Positions 8,416 through 18,630 of a DNA stretch of 64,000 nucleotides are shown piece after piece. The notes beneath the pieces were generated by a model, which saw only the letters and a program-made list of their open reading frames with translations, had not been told where the DNA came from and did not search any database. The stretch lies in contig OW568890.1 of NCBI GenBank assembly GCA_938743325.2, positions 532,127 through 596,126 of the forward strand, written 5' to 3'. Position 1 is the stretch's first letter, and each line of letters starts with the position of its first letter. The position numbers and the translations under genes are program-made. Origin of the DNA: Pycnococcus provasolii (taxonomy: Eukaryota > Chlorophyta > Pseudoscourfieldiophyceae > Pseudoscourfieldiales > Pycnococcaceae).

Positions 8416-11400
8416 TTACAGAGCAGCCTCCATGAGGCTGAAAACTTTCGCCCGATCCTCCTCGCCGCGCGTCCTCGCAAGCGTCCCACGAAGTCGCGCC
8501 ATGAGCGCGTCAAGCGCATCCCATCCCCAACCATCCGTCCAGGCAACGAGCTCCGCCTCTAGGCGATCGCCGCGAGCCAAATCGTCGGGCGTGGCGATCG
8601 CCGGCGCCGCCACCTTCTCTGCAGGCACCACCTCCTTTGCAGGCGCCACCTCCACCGCTGGGGCTGCGGCAGCCGCCTCCACCTCCATCTCGTTGGCAGC
8701 GCCGGCAGGAGCAGCTGCCGCAGCCGCGGCAGCCGCGGCAGCCGCCTCCGCCTCCGCCTCCGCAGCCTGCCGTCGCTTCTCTGCCACCATCTGCCGCCGC
8801 ACAGCCTCAGGGTCTGGCGCGAGATATGCCGGCGGGATGTCCGTGCCATCTCGCCGTGATCTTGCGGCAGATCCAGACGCTCCTGCTGCCGCTGCATCCT
8901 TCTTCTTCTTCCCGCCTCGGCGGGTGAGCGCCTCCTCCGCTCGACGCACCGCGGTCGTGTCAAGCTGGCTCAGCCACCCTGCAACCACGTCGACGAGCTC
9001 ACGAGCACGCCCAACCACCCTCGCACCCTCGAGCGTGCCATATCCCGGCACGCGATCGCCGGATGCGGCAGCATCCGCCTCCTGTTCTTCCTGCAGCGCA
9101 AAGAACGCAGCCGCCACCTCGGCGACGCGCTCGACGCCCTTCAGGAATGCACCAGGAAGCGCGATCGACTCGTCGTCAACCGCCGCCAACAAGCTGCTGA
9201 GATCGCACGGCGCCTTGCCCTGCGCAGCGCGGCGCCAGAGTGGAAACTCCGTAGGATCTGGGGCCTGCCAGAAGTACTTCCACCTGCGATTCATCAGGAG
9301 CGCCGTCGCAAGGGCACGAAGCTCTGCTCGCATCACGCGCAGGTCGGTCTCATCCTCGCGCGCGCGGCGCGCAATCTCCTCCTCCGTGGGTCCAGCCTCC
9401 TTTGGCGTGTTCTTACCCGCCACGTCCAACGGAACTGACAGTGCTGAAGCGGACATCGACTTGCTAGACGACGGCGCGGAATTCGGTTTCGGTGGCGTAG
9501 CTGCCGCCACACCCACGCCGTGGAAGAAGGCGCGGCGTGAATCGGTGTCAAATGGATGCATGCCGTGAATGACAGCTTCGCCGCCGATGTTGGTTCCCTC
9601 GAATGGCGTGAGCGCCTCCTCCGGCAATTCCTCGATATCCGCAACATCCGCCGTGGCAAGAAACAGAACGGGGCTGTCTATGGGCAAATCTCTCAGCACG
9701 CTGAGAAGGCAGGCCCGCAGCTGCGCGTGCGCGCTGCGCCACCACAGCTGTAGGTGCGGAAGCCACAGGACGCTCGGTGCGGCACGTCGTGCCTCTGCCA
9801 CCGCGGAGACGAGCGCCTCCTCCGCGCTGCGGCCATCCTTACCCAACAAGTCAGGGAGCGCGAGACTGTGACAGGGGAGCTCCTCCGCGAGGTGGAGCAG
9901 AGCTGCCGCCAGAGTACTTTGCCCCTGTCCCGCATCACCAATCAGGAGCAGCCGAGGCCTGCGATGAAGAGGCTTGAACAGGGAAGGAAGGCGAAGCGGC
10001 TCCGCGACGCCAGCTTCGGTTTGATGGTTGGCCGTAACGCGCGGCACCACAACCTCAGAGGAAGTGACAAGTTGATCCTTGATCTCGCTGCCAACTTTCG
10101 CTTTAGCCGCGCCAATATCGTTGCCGTCATTTTCCTTGTCGTCCTCGAGATTGTTATTGTCCCCCTCCTCGTTGTTGTTGTTGTTGTTGTTATTGTCTTC
10201 GTCGTCGTCGTCGTCGTCGTCCCCGCCTCCATTCTCATCACCACCATGAGTTGATGGAACCGCAGCGGCATCGTCCGCAGCGCTCACCAAGCAAGCCTGG
10301 AACGCAGGGAAGGATGCCGACAGGATGTCAGAGAGACGCTGCAGCGCCGGGGCAAGTAGCGGTGCGCCGTGCAACGGAATAGGCCTGGCATAAACGCTCG
10401 TGCCACGTTGGCTCGCAGGCTTGAGGCTCTTGAAAGCTCTCTCCCAGTCGCCGGGCAATACACGAATCGATTCGACGTCAATCACGAGTCGCACTTCGCG
10501 CTCGTAAACGTCTGGGTACGATCTGCGCAGTGCCTGCAGAGCAGCCTCTGTAGCAAGCGCCTTAAGGTCAGCGCCGCAGTAACCCACGCACCGATCCGCA
10601 AGTTTTGTGAGAGACGCCACATTCGGCTGATTCTTCCACTTTTTCGTGTGAATGCGCAAAATCTCCGAGCGAGCGGATCGCCGTGGCAGGCCAAACAACA
10701 GCTCGCGATCGAATCGCCCTGGGCGACGCAGGGCGGCGTCAATCGCATCGACGCGATTTGTCGCGCCGATTACCACGACGCTTCCTCGGCTGTCCAGGCC
10801 ATCCATGAGAGCAAGCAGGGTCGCAACGATCGAGTTGTGGATCTGATCCTGCTTGGAGCTCCGTACGGGCGCCAGGCCGTCAATCTCATCAAAGAAAATG
10901 ATGCTCGGCTGGTTGCGTTTTGCCTCGTCGAAAAGCATGCGCAGCGTTCGCTCAGCCTCGCCCACCCATTTGGACAGCACATCGGCGCCCTTTCTCATGA
11001 AGAAGGACACTTGCTTCCCCGCGCGCGACGCGGATGCTGCGAGTGCACGTGCCACGAGCGTTTTCCCCGTGCCCGGCGGCCCGTGCAACAGCACGCCACG
11101 CGGCGGGCTGAGACGGAATGCCTCGAACACCTCCGGGTACACGAGAGGCAGAAATACCATCTCCTTGAGCGCGGTGACATGCCGCCCTAAGCCACCAATA
11201 TCGTCGAATGTGATGGACGTGTCAACTGCCATCGGGGTCACCTCCGTCGTCCCACCCGCGGTGGCGGAACCGAGCTTGCTTGGCAACCCAATTGCATTTG
11301 CGCTGGCTCCGGCGAGCGCCTCGCCAGGCTTTGGCAGGCCATTTCCCGCGGCGTCAGTCACAAACGGGTCGGTGAGTGGCAGCGGCAACCCACCTCGCAG

Positions 11401-12585
11401 TGCACCTCCCAGTGCCCCGCCCGTGAGCGAAGACAGCGCCTTGGCAAGTTGATTTGCATTGAGCCCACCACCGCCGCCACCGCCGCCACCGCCGCCACCA
11501 CCACCATAACCATAACCGCCTTCATCGTCGCTGCCGTACGGTGCTGCGGGTGCACGTCGATATGTCTCATGGTGCGACGACACACGTCGCAGGCGACGAA
11601 CGTTGCGACCTCCTCCACGCCGCTCGCCGGCGAACCTCGCGCGTCCTCGCTCGTCCTCGCGCGTTGGCGAGTAGTGCTGAACGTTTCCCCTCGCCGTGCG
11701 TTGTGGCAGAACGCGCCTGACGACCAACTCCTCTTCCTCCGACTCCTCCTCGCTTTCCTCCTCGTCTTCTTCCTCCTCCTCCAACTCCTCCTCATCAACG
11801 ACGTTTCGCAGCGAGCGCCGTCGTGTTTGCATGCCCGCGTCTTCGCCTGGTTCAAAAAACACCGTGGGTCTTCGTTCACGTCGAGGCAGGTCGCGTGCGC
11901 CAACGTCGGAGTCCCTGCGTCTCAGCCTTTCCACCTGGTTCGCGCCCGCTGCCACGGCAGCTTCGTCGTCGTCGTCGTCGTCGTCGTCAACGACGTTTCG
12001 CCCGCGTCGTCGTGTTTGCATGCCCGCGTCTTCGCCTGGTTCAAAAAACACCGTGGGTCTTCGTTCACGTCGAGGCAGGTCGCGTGCGCCAACGTCGGAG
12101 TCCCTCCTTCTTTGCCTTTCCGCGTGCGGCACACGTTCGCTCGTCCGTCGTGTGGCCCTAACTTCTTCTGCCGCCCACTGTCCATCCGCATCCTCTTCCG
12201 CATCAGAGAGGTTTCTCTTCCTGCTCAGCCTTCTCGGTCGCGTCGTTGCATCAGCGCCATGTGCTTGTTGTTGTTGTTGCTGTTTCCTTTCGTATTCTTC
12301 CACCATTCTGACCGCCTCATCACCGGATCCACCACCGTCACCATTACCAACATCGTCCTCCTTATAACGAGTCCCCAGGGCATCAGCAGAGGCAGCCGCG
12401 AGCGAGCACGCACGCTTCGGCCTACTACCACTCTTCTGACCACCATCATGAGCTACTAAGGCATCACCTGGGCTAGGGATCCCCTGAGCGGCATTGCTAA
12501 AGTCGATACCTTCTCCGCTAAAGTCGGGCACCTTCGCGGGGAGCAGGTGCGACGCGTGAGCCGCCGAGGAGCGGGTAGGACGCAT
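8416..12585 (-). CDS. ATAD2/Yta7-type AAA ATPase with degenerate bromodomain
   Basis: The protein has 1389 residues from the ATG at 12585. The N-terminal 450 residues are acidic, basic and poly-Gly low complexity, including a 63-residue tandem duplication (see findings). The first AAA domain begins near residue 455 with TFDDIGGLGRHV and has Walker A GPPGTGKT (about 500), Walker B IIFFDEIDG (about 565) and Arg-finger region RRPGRFDRE. A second AAA-like segment near 880 is degenerate (GDAGQGQST). Residues 1075-1180 align with the bromodomain of this family (LRALATALLMNRRWKYFW, CDLSSLLAAVDD), but the usual Asn that reads acetyl-lysine is not evident. ATAD2/Yta7 proteins are nuclear hexameric chaperones for histones H3/H4. 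Poly-Ala and acidic tracts near the C-terminus are expansions. No intron is needed. Confidence 0.9.
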   Translation of the reverse strand: MRPTRSSAAHASHLLPAKVPDFSGEGIDFSNAAQGIPSPGDALVAHDGGQKSGSRPKRACSLAAASADALGTRYKEDDVGNGDGGGSGDEAVRMVEEYERKQQQQQQAHGADATTRPRRLSRKRNLSDAEEDADGQWAAEEVRATRRTSERVPHAERQRRRDSDVGARDLPRRERRPTVFFEPGEDAGMQTRRRGRNVVDDDDDDDDEAAVAAGANQVERLRRRDSDVGARDLPRRERRPTVFFEPGEDAGMQTRRRSLRNVVDEEELEEEEEDEEESEEESEEEELVVRRVLPQRTARGNVQHYSPTREDERGRARFAGERRGGGRNVRRLRRVSSHHETYRRAPAAPYGSDDEGGYGYGGGGGGGGGGGGGGLNANQLAKALSSLTGGALGGALRGGLPLPLTDPFVTDAAGNGLPKPGEALAGASANAIGLPSKLGSATAGGTTEVTPMAVDTSITFDDIGGLGRHVTALKEMVFLPLVYPEVFEAFRLSPPRGVLLHGPPGTGKTLVARALAASASRAGKQVSFFMRKGADVLSKWVGEAERTLRMLFDEAKRNQPSIIFFDEIDGLAPVRSSKQDQIHNSIVATLLALMDGLDSRGSVVVIGATNRVDAIDAALRRPGRFDRELLFGLPRRSARSEILRIHTKKWKNQPNVASLTKLADRCVGYCGADLKALATEAALQALRRSYPDVYEREVRLVIDVESIRVLPGDWERAFKSLKPASQRGTSVYARPIPLHGAPLLAPALQRLSDILSASFPAFQACLVSAADDAAAVPSTHGGDENGGGDDDDDDDEDNNNNNNNNEEGDNNNLEDDKENDGNDIGAAKAKVGSEIKDQLVTSSEVVVPRVTANHQTEAGVAEPLRLPSLFKPLHRRPRLLLIGDAGQGQSTLAAALLHLAEELPCHSLALPDLLGKDGRSAEEALVSAVAEARRAAPSVLWLPHLQLWWRSAHAQLRACLLSVLRDLPIDSPVLFLATADVADIEELPEEALTPFEGTNIGGEAVIHGMHPFDTDSRRAFFHGVGVAAATPPKPNSAPSSSKSMSASALSVPLDVAGKNTPKEAGPTEEEIARRAREDETDLRVMRAELRALATALLMNRRWKYFWQAPDPTEFPLWRRAAQGKAPCDLSSLLAAVDDESIALPGAFLKGVERVAEVAAAFFALQEEQEADAAASGDRVPGYGTLEGARVVGRARELVDVVAGWLSQLDTTAVRRAEEALTRRGGKKKKDAAAAGASGSAARSRRDGTDIPPAYLAPDPEAVRRQMVAEKRRQAAEAEAEAAAAAAAAAAAAPAGAANEMEVEAAAAAPAVEVAPAKEVVPAEKVAAPAIATPDDLARGDRLEAELVAWTDGWGWDALDALMARLRGTLARTRGEEDRAKVFSLMEAAL

Positions 12586-12940
12586 AGGCAGGTGAGGGCG
12601 AGCTTTCACCGAACGTTTTCTTGAAATCTTTCGGCGACACCAGTTCCAACGTGAAATGGCGCCACAAATGGGGAAGGAAAAGGGGGGGAGGTTTCAGATT
12701 TTGAATTCCCTACGGCTTCGAGAGGCTAGGTTTAGGTTAGGGGTTCCGAGCCCAACCCCTAGGGGATAAACCCCGACAACAATCAGTTGATTTTACCGCG
12801 CATAATGGCGCAAATCTTTGCGACTCTGAACTCGACCCGTAGGGGTCGGCGTTGACAAGATTTTCAAAGGTGTAAAAGAAAAGAGAATGAATGAATGAAT
12901 GAAAGTTACTATGCAAATGTATGAAATATTTTCAAGTCAT
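12586..12940. promoter_or_regulatory. Upstream region of the AAA ATPase gene with telomere-like motif
   Basis: This 355-bp gap lies between the AAA ATPase start (minus strand) and the PLAC8 stop. A telomere-like string, GGTTTAGGTTAGGGG, occupies 12729-12743, about 145 bp upstream of the ATPase ATG. An AATG repeat lies at 12887-12903 on the PLAC8 downstream side. No gene is visible. Confidence 0.35.
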
Positions 12941-14197
12941 TCAAGTCAAGTCGTCCTTACCGTCAGGCTCCTCGAGCATTTTTGCCATCTCCGTCGCCTC
13001 GGTCACAACTTTCTCGAGCGCCGTCGGCTCGTGCGGTGCGGAATCAGTCATAACCTCCACCACGTCCATGCCCGCATCGCGGAAGCGATGCTTCGCGAGG
13101 TTGCCACGCGTTAGCGGTGCGACAGGGGTGCCGCTGTCTGCCGGCTCGCCGTCGCCGTCGCCGTCGCCGAGCGCGTCCGCCATCGCCTCCGCCTCTTCGA
13201 GCTCGCGCGCCGCCTGCGCCTCCGCATCAGCATCAGCATCAACCTTGGACATGTCGTCCGCCGCCGCCGCCGCCTCCTCCTCCTCCTGTTGCACGGGTGC
13301 CTCCGCCTCCATCTCAGACTCCAGCTGGCGCAGCTCCTGCGGATCCGCTGCACCCGTAAATGCGATCTCGAAGGAGGAATCTAAGACGGCGCCCCCCGCG
13401 GGCGCCGTCTTAGCTTTGTGCAGACCAACGCTCTCCTCACCTGGCGTCACGGCCGCCGCCTGCTCTCGCAAGCTCACCTCTGGCGTGCGTTGTTCGAGCT
13501 CAGCTTCCATGGCGGCCAGGCGGAGGTCCGCCTCGTGCGCGCCTGGCGCAGCGTGCCCAGGCGGAGGAAGTGCTGGCGGCGCTATGTTCGCGTCCCGCCG
13601 TGCTCTCAGGTCTCGAAGGAAGACGTAGTGCTGCGTGAGCGAGCAAGGCGCCAGACAGCACCCTTCCCAGCACGCGTTGCCAACAGGTAGGTTGTACTTT
13701 GCGGCGATCTGCAAGCGCTGGTACCGCGCAAGCACGCACGCCACGGGAACGCAGCACGGGCAAGCGCAGCAGCATACGGCTGTTCCTCGCACACCCGTCT
13801 TGCACGTGTAGGCGCACAACGCGCGCAGGCACGCGTTGTCAGCCGCGCTCTGGTACAACGGCTCCTCCTCCTGAAGCAAGCTTGCATTCGCACCGAGCAC
13901 GCAGCACGGGCAAAGTAGCGCATACGGGAAGAACGTTAGGGCAGCCTGTTTGTTTGTTTGTTTGTTTGTTTGTTTGTTTTATCATTGTTGTATATAGTGT
14001 GCACGTGTTGTTGTGTCCGGTTAGACGTGCTTAAGTGGAGCAATGAAGGCGAGGTTAAGGCGAGCGCCGACGAGCCGCCGACGTACCATTTCGCCCGTGA
14101 GCGGGTTGCGGTATCCGCAGCATCCGCACAAGTCTGTTCGCCACTGGTACGACGCGGCCTCCTTGCGCAGTCCGACGGGGTACCGCATTGTCGCCAT
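12941..14197 (-). CDS. PLAC8-family cysteine-rich protein (two exons)
   Basis: I infer complement(join(12941..13945,14087..14197)), 371 residues. Exon 1 starts at the ATG at 14197 and encodes 37 residues ending LCGCCGYRNPLTGEM. The 141-bp intron starts GTACGT and ends ACAG, and exon 2 resumes in phase 0 with AALTFFPYALLCPCC. Joining restores a full PLAC8 domain (about 19-145): W(x)4LCGC, then CPCCVLG, then CCCACPCCVPVACVLARYQRL and QHYVFLRDL. The C-terminal 220 residues are acidic and Ala/Glu-rich. PLAC8 proteins are membrane-associated and include plant FW2.2/PCR factors in metal transport and cell-number control; which role applies is unknown. Without the first exon the domain lacks its leading Trp and first Cys cluster, which supports the splice model. 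Confidence 0.78.
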
Positions 14198-14568
14198 CGT
14201 TACGATAAGACTTACAGTAAGCGGGAGTTAAGGCGCTGGAGTTAAGACGCTGGAGCACGCGCACGACAGAACAAAACAAGGAAGGGCACCTCGAGGGAGG
14301 GAGGCTCCGAGGACAGGACGGCAGGACAGGACAGGACAGGACAGCGGGTTTGAAATTACCTGGGAGAATGCGCCCAGCCCCTTCCTAAAAGCGGCCTTGA
14401 GTGCGCCCTTGGGGATACGCCGTTGAACTTGTACTCGTAAATAGTCGGCTCCTCTCTTCCACCTGGTCATGAACCTGGTCACACACCTGGTTCGGCTGGT
14501 CTGGTCTTCGTCCCTCCACCCTACTGTACCAACAGAATATAATAGTACTATCATAACCAAGTTTACAA
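14198..14568. other. Intergenic region with GGACA microsatellite
   Basis: This 371-bp gap lies between the PLAC8 start and the J-protein stop. It contains a short GGACA/GGCAGGACA repeat at about 14311-14345 and otherwise unremarkable sequence. PLAC8 promoter signals should be here. No gene seen. Confidence 0.35.
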
Positions 14569-15852
14569 TCAAAACGGCCGTCTTGGCCCGCCGCCTCCGA
14601 GGAGACGACGGACGACTGCGGCTGCCACGGCGCGCGCAACACCAAAGACGAAGCGCACGAAAAATGGCCAGAGCACCTGTGCAGCAGCCGCGGCAAGATG
14701 CGCCACTGGACTTCCCACCGGGTTGGACTGCGTGGACGATGACGTGCTGTGCGAAGAGGAGGACGTCGCTGTGCCGCCATCTGGACCACGTACGACTTCC
14801 TCGGTAGTCGTGGTGTTGCTATGCCCATTTGCACTGCGTGTTGTGCGCACCGTGCGCCGCACCAACGCGCCGTCTGGCCGTGTGTAGAATTCCGTGCGTG
14901 TCTCAACTTGACTGCCCATTGAACCGCCAAAGTCGAATCCTCCCATAGAACGACCACGGCCACCGCCGCCGAAGATGTCACGCAGGTCCTCCGGACTGAG
15001 TCCAAACGGCATGCCATTCCCACCACCACCTCGTCCACGACGCTGCGCTTGTTGTCGCATCTGCCGCTCGAGGTGCTCAAAAATTATGCCAGGCGCCATA
15101 CCGAACGCCTCGCGGAAGAGTCGTTCCGCCTCCTCCTGCGTGAGCGGTCGGCCGTAATATCCGCCGCCTCCTGGGAATCCGCCTCCTGGGAATCCTCCGC
15201 CGGGTGGCGGCTGATACGAGCCGCCTGGCTGCCGCCTCGACGTTCCCGCGCCACCACCAGGCGCCGCGCCGTATCTCCTCGCGGCGTCGTACTGCGCGCG
15301 TTTCGACGGGTTGGACAGCACAGAGTACGCTTCTGATATCGCCTTGAATTGTTTTTCCGCCTCGTCTTTGTTGTTCTGGTTTCGATCTGGGTGCCACTTG
15401 AGCGCCGCTTTTCTGTACGCCTTTTTGAGTTCGTCGTCGTTCACGCTCGGCGAGACGCCAAGCAGCGCGTAGTAGTCCATTTTCCCCGTCCCTGTAGACG
15501 AAGAAGAGTCTGCCGCCGCCGCCGCCGCTGCCGCGAATCCCCTCATTTTTCTTCTCTGTTGCCCTAATAAGCTCGTTTGGTGGAGGGTGCGGTGGTTGAC
15601 ATGGTCGCGAGGAAGAGTCCCAAGAGAAGAAGCTGGTGAAGAGGCTGGTGAAGAAGAGGAAGGAGAACTTGAATGAGGACTTGTAAGGATGCCTCCTTTA
15701 TTAAGGAGAGGGGAGCAAGCTGCTATGAATTCATGAGAGCAAGAATACTGCACACCCCATAAGGAGCTTTGCGTGAACAAGGGGCGTAGGAGCTTCAGGT
15801 GGTGGAAGGATGCTGCCCAAGCTACCATGCCACTGCTATGAGCCATGGCCAT
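14569..15852 (-). CDS. J-domain (DnaJ/HSP40) protein, probably organelle-targeted
   Basis: The protein has 427 residues from the ATG at 15852. A J domain at about 125-190 ([20 protein letters not shown], then [11 protein letters not shown]) has an intact HPD motif, so it should stimulate an Hsp70 ATPase. It is followed by a Gly/Pro/Phe-rich linker typical of type II (DNAJB-like) proteins, then EAFGMAPG and a Gly-Arg region. The C-terminus has a hydrophobic Val/Ala/Phe segment ([19 protein letters not shown]) that could be membrane-associated. The first 110 residues are Ser/His/Arg-rich without acidic residues at the very start and look like a targeting presequence, with a possible cleavage near RRKMRGF. 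Mitochondrion or plastid cannot be decided by eye. No zinc-finger (type I) region is present. Confidence 0.82.
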   Translation of the reverse strand: MAMAHSSGMVAWAASFHHLKLLRPLFTQSSLWGVQYSCSHEFIAACSPLLNKGGILTSPHSSSPSSSSPASSPASSLGTLPRDHVNHRTLHQTSLLGQQRRKMRGFAAAAAAAADSSSSTGTGKMDYYALLGVSPSVNDDELKKAYRKAALKWHPDRNQNNKDEAEKQFKAISEAYSVLSNPSKRAQYDAARRYGAAPGGGAGTSRRQPGGSYQPPPGGGFPGGGFPGGGGYYGRPLTQEEAERLFREAFGMAPGIIFEHLERQMRQQAQRRGRGGGGNGMPFGLSPEDLRDIFGGGGRGRSMGGFDFGGSMGSQVETRTEFYTRPDGALVRRTVRTTRSANGHSNTTTTEEVVRGPDGGTATSSSSHSTSSSTQSNPVGSPVAHLAAAAAQVLWPFFVRFVFGVARAVAAAVVRRLLGGGGPRRPF

Positions 15853-16132
15853 GGCTCGTGAAGAATCCGTCGTTTAATTGGATGGGACGAGCGAGATGAG
15901 AGCATCCAGAAGGGGGTTGAGAGAGACTCTGGTTGAGAGGGGAGGAGGAGGTTAGGGTTTTGGGGGAGAGAGTTAGGGTTAGGGCTAGCTAAGTGCCCCC
16001 TTCCCTTCCCTTCGAAGCCTTTCTTTCTCCACCTCCACCTCCCCCTGGACCCGTTATTATTATTACGGTTACGCTCGGACTGAGACATCTCTCTTTTTTT
16101 GGATTTCCCTTTCTCTGCTCCGGCTCCGGAGG
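15853..16132. promoter_or_regulatory. Divergent region with telomere-like motifs
   Basis: The region between the J-protein ATG (minus) and the assigned guanine deaminase ATG (plus) contains GTTAGGGTTT at 15951-15960 and AGTTAGGGTTAGGGCT at 15971-15986. Both start codons lie within about 180 bp of these motifs. A minus-strand frame from the ATG at 16265 crosses this region; it is treated under rejected items. Confidence 0.35.
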
Positions 16133-17806
16133 ATGCGTGTGAGTCGATGGCCTTCTTCATGTCCTTTAAGGGTTCACTCGCACTCTCACTCTCACTCTTC
16201 TTGTAGAAGTCGTCGTCATTGTCGTCGACTCTTGGATGTCGCTTCTTCTTCCCGGTCTTCTTCATTGGCTTCTGCTTGTGATGATTTCAGCAGGGATTTG
16301 GATTTACCTCTCCATCCGCCCTTTGCTATCCGTGCGTCCATCGTACACTCCACGCGTGACTCAAATGTGAGCACTCGTGGCTCGTTCGGATGCTCTGAAT
16401 TGGAAGTGCTCGACGACGCGATCGTCGTCGTTGACGCACACGGTATCATTGCCGAAGTTATCAAAGATGCTGCTTCTGGCCAGTCGTCGTCCAAACATAT
16501 GCCTGAAGATATCGTAACGCATAATCTGGGACCTTCGCGTCTGCTTTTACCGGGATTCGTTGACGCGCACGCGCACGCGCCGCAGTACGAGTTCGTCGGG
16601 AACGGGTTTGGACTCCCGCTCCTGCAGTGGCTAGACACATACACGTTCCCCACCGAAGCCTCGTACGCAATACCACACGACGACCACGAAGGAACCGCCG
16701 CGGCGCGTGTACGCGCGAAATACGAACGCGTCGTCGCGCACTCGCTCAAGTGCGGAACGACCACGTGCAGCTACCTCAACTGCATAGACGGACCGTCGAG
16801 CCTCATACTGGCGGACGTCGCGCACAAAGCTGGACAGCGCGCGCTCGTCGGCAAGGTTTCCATGGATGCCAACGCGCCGGACTTCTACCGCGAGACATCC
16901 GCGGATGCCGCCGCGGCTGACGCGCGGACGTTCGTCGAGGCGATGCTCGAGCGATACGGGCAGGAGAACAGCCTCGTCATGCCCGTCGTGACGCCGAGAT
17001 TTGCGCCAACGTGCTCGTCGTCGCTGCTCGCGCAGCTCGGCGCTCTTGCGGACGAGTACCAGCTACGAATACAGAGCCACCTCAGCGAGAATGTGGACGA
17101 GTGCCTATGGGTGCTCTCCGAGCTCTTTCCCGGCGCAGGGAGCTACGCGGAGGTGTACGAAACACACGGCCTGCTGACGCCTCGCACATACCTCGCTCAT
17201 GGCGTCTTTTCCACAAAGCATGAACGGCGCGTCATGGAGGCGGCGGGTGCGAGCGTTGTGCACTGCGCGTCGTCGAATGCCAACCTGATGTCCGGCTTCG
17301 CGGACGTACGTGCGTGGCAAGACGACGGCGTGACAGTTTCCCTCGGCACGGACGTCGCGGGTGGGTCGAGCATCAGCATGCTCACCACCGCGCGCCGAAC
17401 GCTGGAGAATTCCAACTCTATTTCGATCCTGAGAAGGCAGATGGCCGCCCAGGATGTCATTTGCCGCGTGGAGGCGGAACGTGACGAAGAGAGACGGCGT
17501 AGCCTGGCTTCCGCATGGACGTCCCCCGACGCACCGCCCACGCTAAGCGTTGCTGACGTGCTGCATATGGCGACGCGAGGAGGGGCGAAGGCGCTCAACC
17601 TCGACGATGTTGTGGGCGGATTTGATGTCGGCATGCACTTTGACGCGGTGTGCGCGACGTTCCCCGACGTGCCCGGCGGCGACGTGCTTACGCCCATCTG
17701 CCTTCGCGAGAGCGACGGCACGACTCAAATGCTCGAGAAGCTCTTGCTGTGCGGCGACGAGCGCAACATCGAGGCTGTGTACGTGAAGGGAACGAGAAGG
17801 ATCTAG
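16133..17806 (+). CDS. GDA: Guanine deaminase
   Basis: This is an amidohydrolase of 557 residues that converts guanine to xanthine in purine breakdown. The core is convincing: LLLPGFVDAHAHAPQYEF (zinc-binding HxH at about 145-147), LPLLQWLDTYTFPTE, CGTTTCSYL, VGKVSMD, TPRFAPTCS, IQSHLSEN (zinc His near 316), AHGVF, HCASSNANLMSGF and LGTDVAGGSS (zinc Asp near 406). The first 60 residues are Ser/His/Arg-rich and not family-like. The core begins near FAIRASIVHSTR (about residue 64). The ATG at 16133 is the only in-frame one before the core, but a good 3' splice-site context (TTTCAG at 16285-16290) hints that the real N-terminus may come from a spliced upstream exon. The body call is firm and the start is not. 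Confidence 0.9.
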   Translation: MRVSRWPSSCPLRVHSHSHSHSSCRSRRHCRRLLDVASSSRSSSLASACDDFSRDLDLPLHPPFAIRASIVHSTRDSNVSTRGSFGCSELEVLDDAIVVVDAHGIIAEVIKDAASGQSSSKHMPEDIVTHNLGPSRLLLPGFVDAHAHAPQYEFVGNGFGLPLLQWLDTYTFPTEASYAIPHDDHEGTAAARVRAKYERVVAHSLKCGTTTCSYLNCIDGPSSLILADVAHKAGQRALVGKVSMDANAPDFYRETSADAAAADARTFVEAMLERYGQENSLVMPVVTPRFAPTCSSSLLAQLGALADEYQLRIQSHLSENVDECLWVLSELFPGAGSYAEVYETHGLLTPRTYLAHGVFSTKHERRVMEAAGASVVHCASSNANLMSGFADVRAWQDDGVTVSLGTDVAGGSSISMLTTARRTLENSNSISILRRQMAAQDVICRVEAERDEERRRSLASAWTSPDAPPTLSVADVLHMATRGGAKALNLDDVVGGFDVGMHFDAVCATFPDVPGGDVLTPICLRESDGTTQMLEKLLLCGDERNIEAVYVKGTRRI

Positions 17807-18630
17807 CCAGTAACGTAACGTAATTTCATTATTGTTCTTCTAAGTTCTAACGTGATGTTGTGTTACGAGAAGAAGAAAAGTGAGGTCTTCAGGCGACGTC
17901 GAGAAGAGGTCGCGCGAGCTCAACATCAAGTGAACTGTAGCACAACAAGGTCTTTTATTAACTCCTTCCTTAAGACGTTCTCAACAGTCAACAATTAGCA
18001 TGTTACACGTCACTGCCGTGACGTCAGTAGGAAGGTTGTAAGGTAGTTCTCCTCACTTCACTCACTCAGTTCACAGGTACTGAACGAGTTCAGTAACGGA
18101 CCACCCACCCACCCTTGCTCCCCCAACCCCCCAAACGCGTGACCCTAGTTCTTATCGTAGCTGGACATATCAACAAATCAACGATGATATCGCGTGAGGA
18201 GGCCTCCCAGTCCCAGCCCCCTACACGTCGCAAATCTCCGGAGGGATACCTGGTAGCGTACTACCCTAGCGTCGAGGATATTTCACAGGGCAACTTGCGC
18301 AGATACTGGACTTTGAACGCTTTCGACAGACTTCGACCAGACTTCGAAGGCGACCAGATTGACCAAGACCGACCAGGCATCGACGAGTTTCCCCCTCCTC
18401 CTCCTCGGCGCTCGGGAAATCCTCCGGCTGTCCGGCTGTCCGGGACCTCGCCGGCGCCGACGGCAACAAGGTTGGGTTCGCCTTTTCCACCCCAATATCT
18501 CCGCTCACCGTTTTCCGCCAGCCATACATACCTTTACGGTAGGTAAGTCGTGCTGTGCGCTGCGCCGTGCATACCTGTGCAATACGTGTGCTCATAAAAC
18601 AGCTGTACGATACGTAAGCGCTACTTACTT
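17807..18630. other. Intergenic region, possible 5' exon of the MscS gene
   Basis: This 824-bp gap lies between guanine deaminase and the MscS-like gene. It has the deaminase 3' end (ACGTAACGTAATTTCATT at about 17812-17829). A 120-codon open frame starting at the ATG at 18184 ends at 18546 inside a splice-donor-like GTAGGTAAGT. That frame has no domain I recognise. It could be an upstream exon of the MscS gene, a small gene or chance. Confidence 0.3.

Noticed and set aside
15822-16265. Minus-strand 147-codon frame starting MKKTGKKKRHPR
   Set aside because: It is plausible as a charged protein start, but it then reads through interstitial telomere repeats and antisense sequence and has no domain. 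Kept only as a finding about the deaminase start.
18184-18546. 120-codon plus-strand frame (MISREEASQSQPPTRR...)
   Set aside because: No domain and no support beyond openness; may be an exon of the MscS gene, so not called as a gene.
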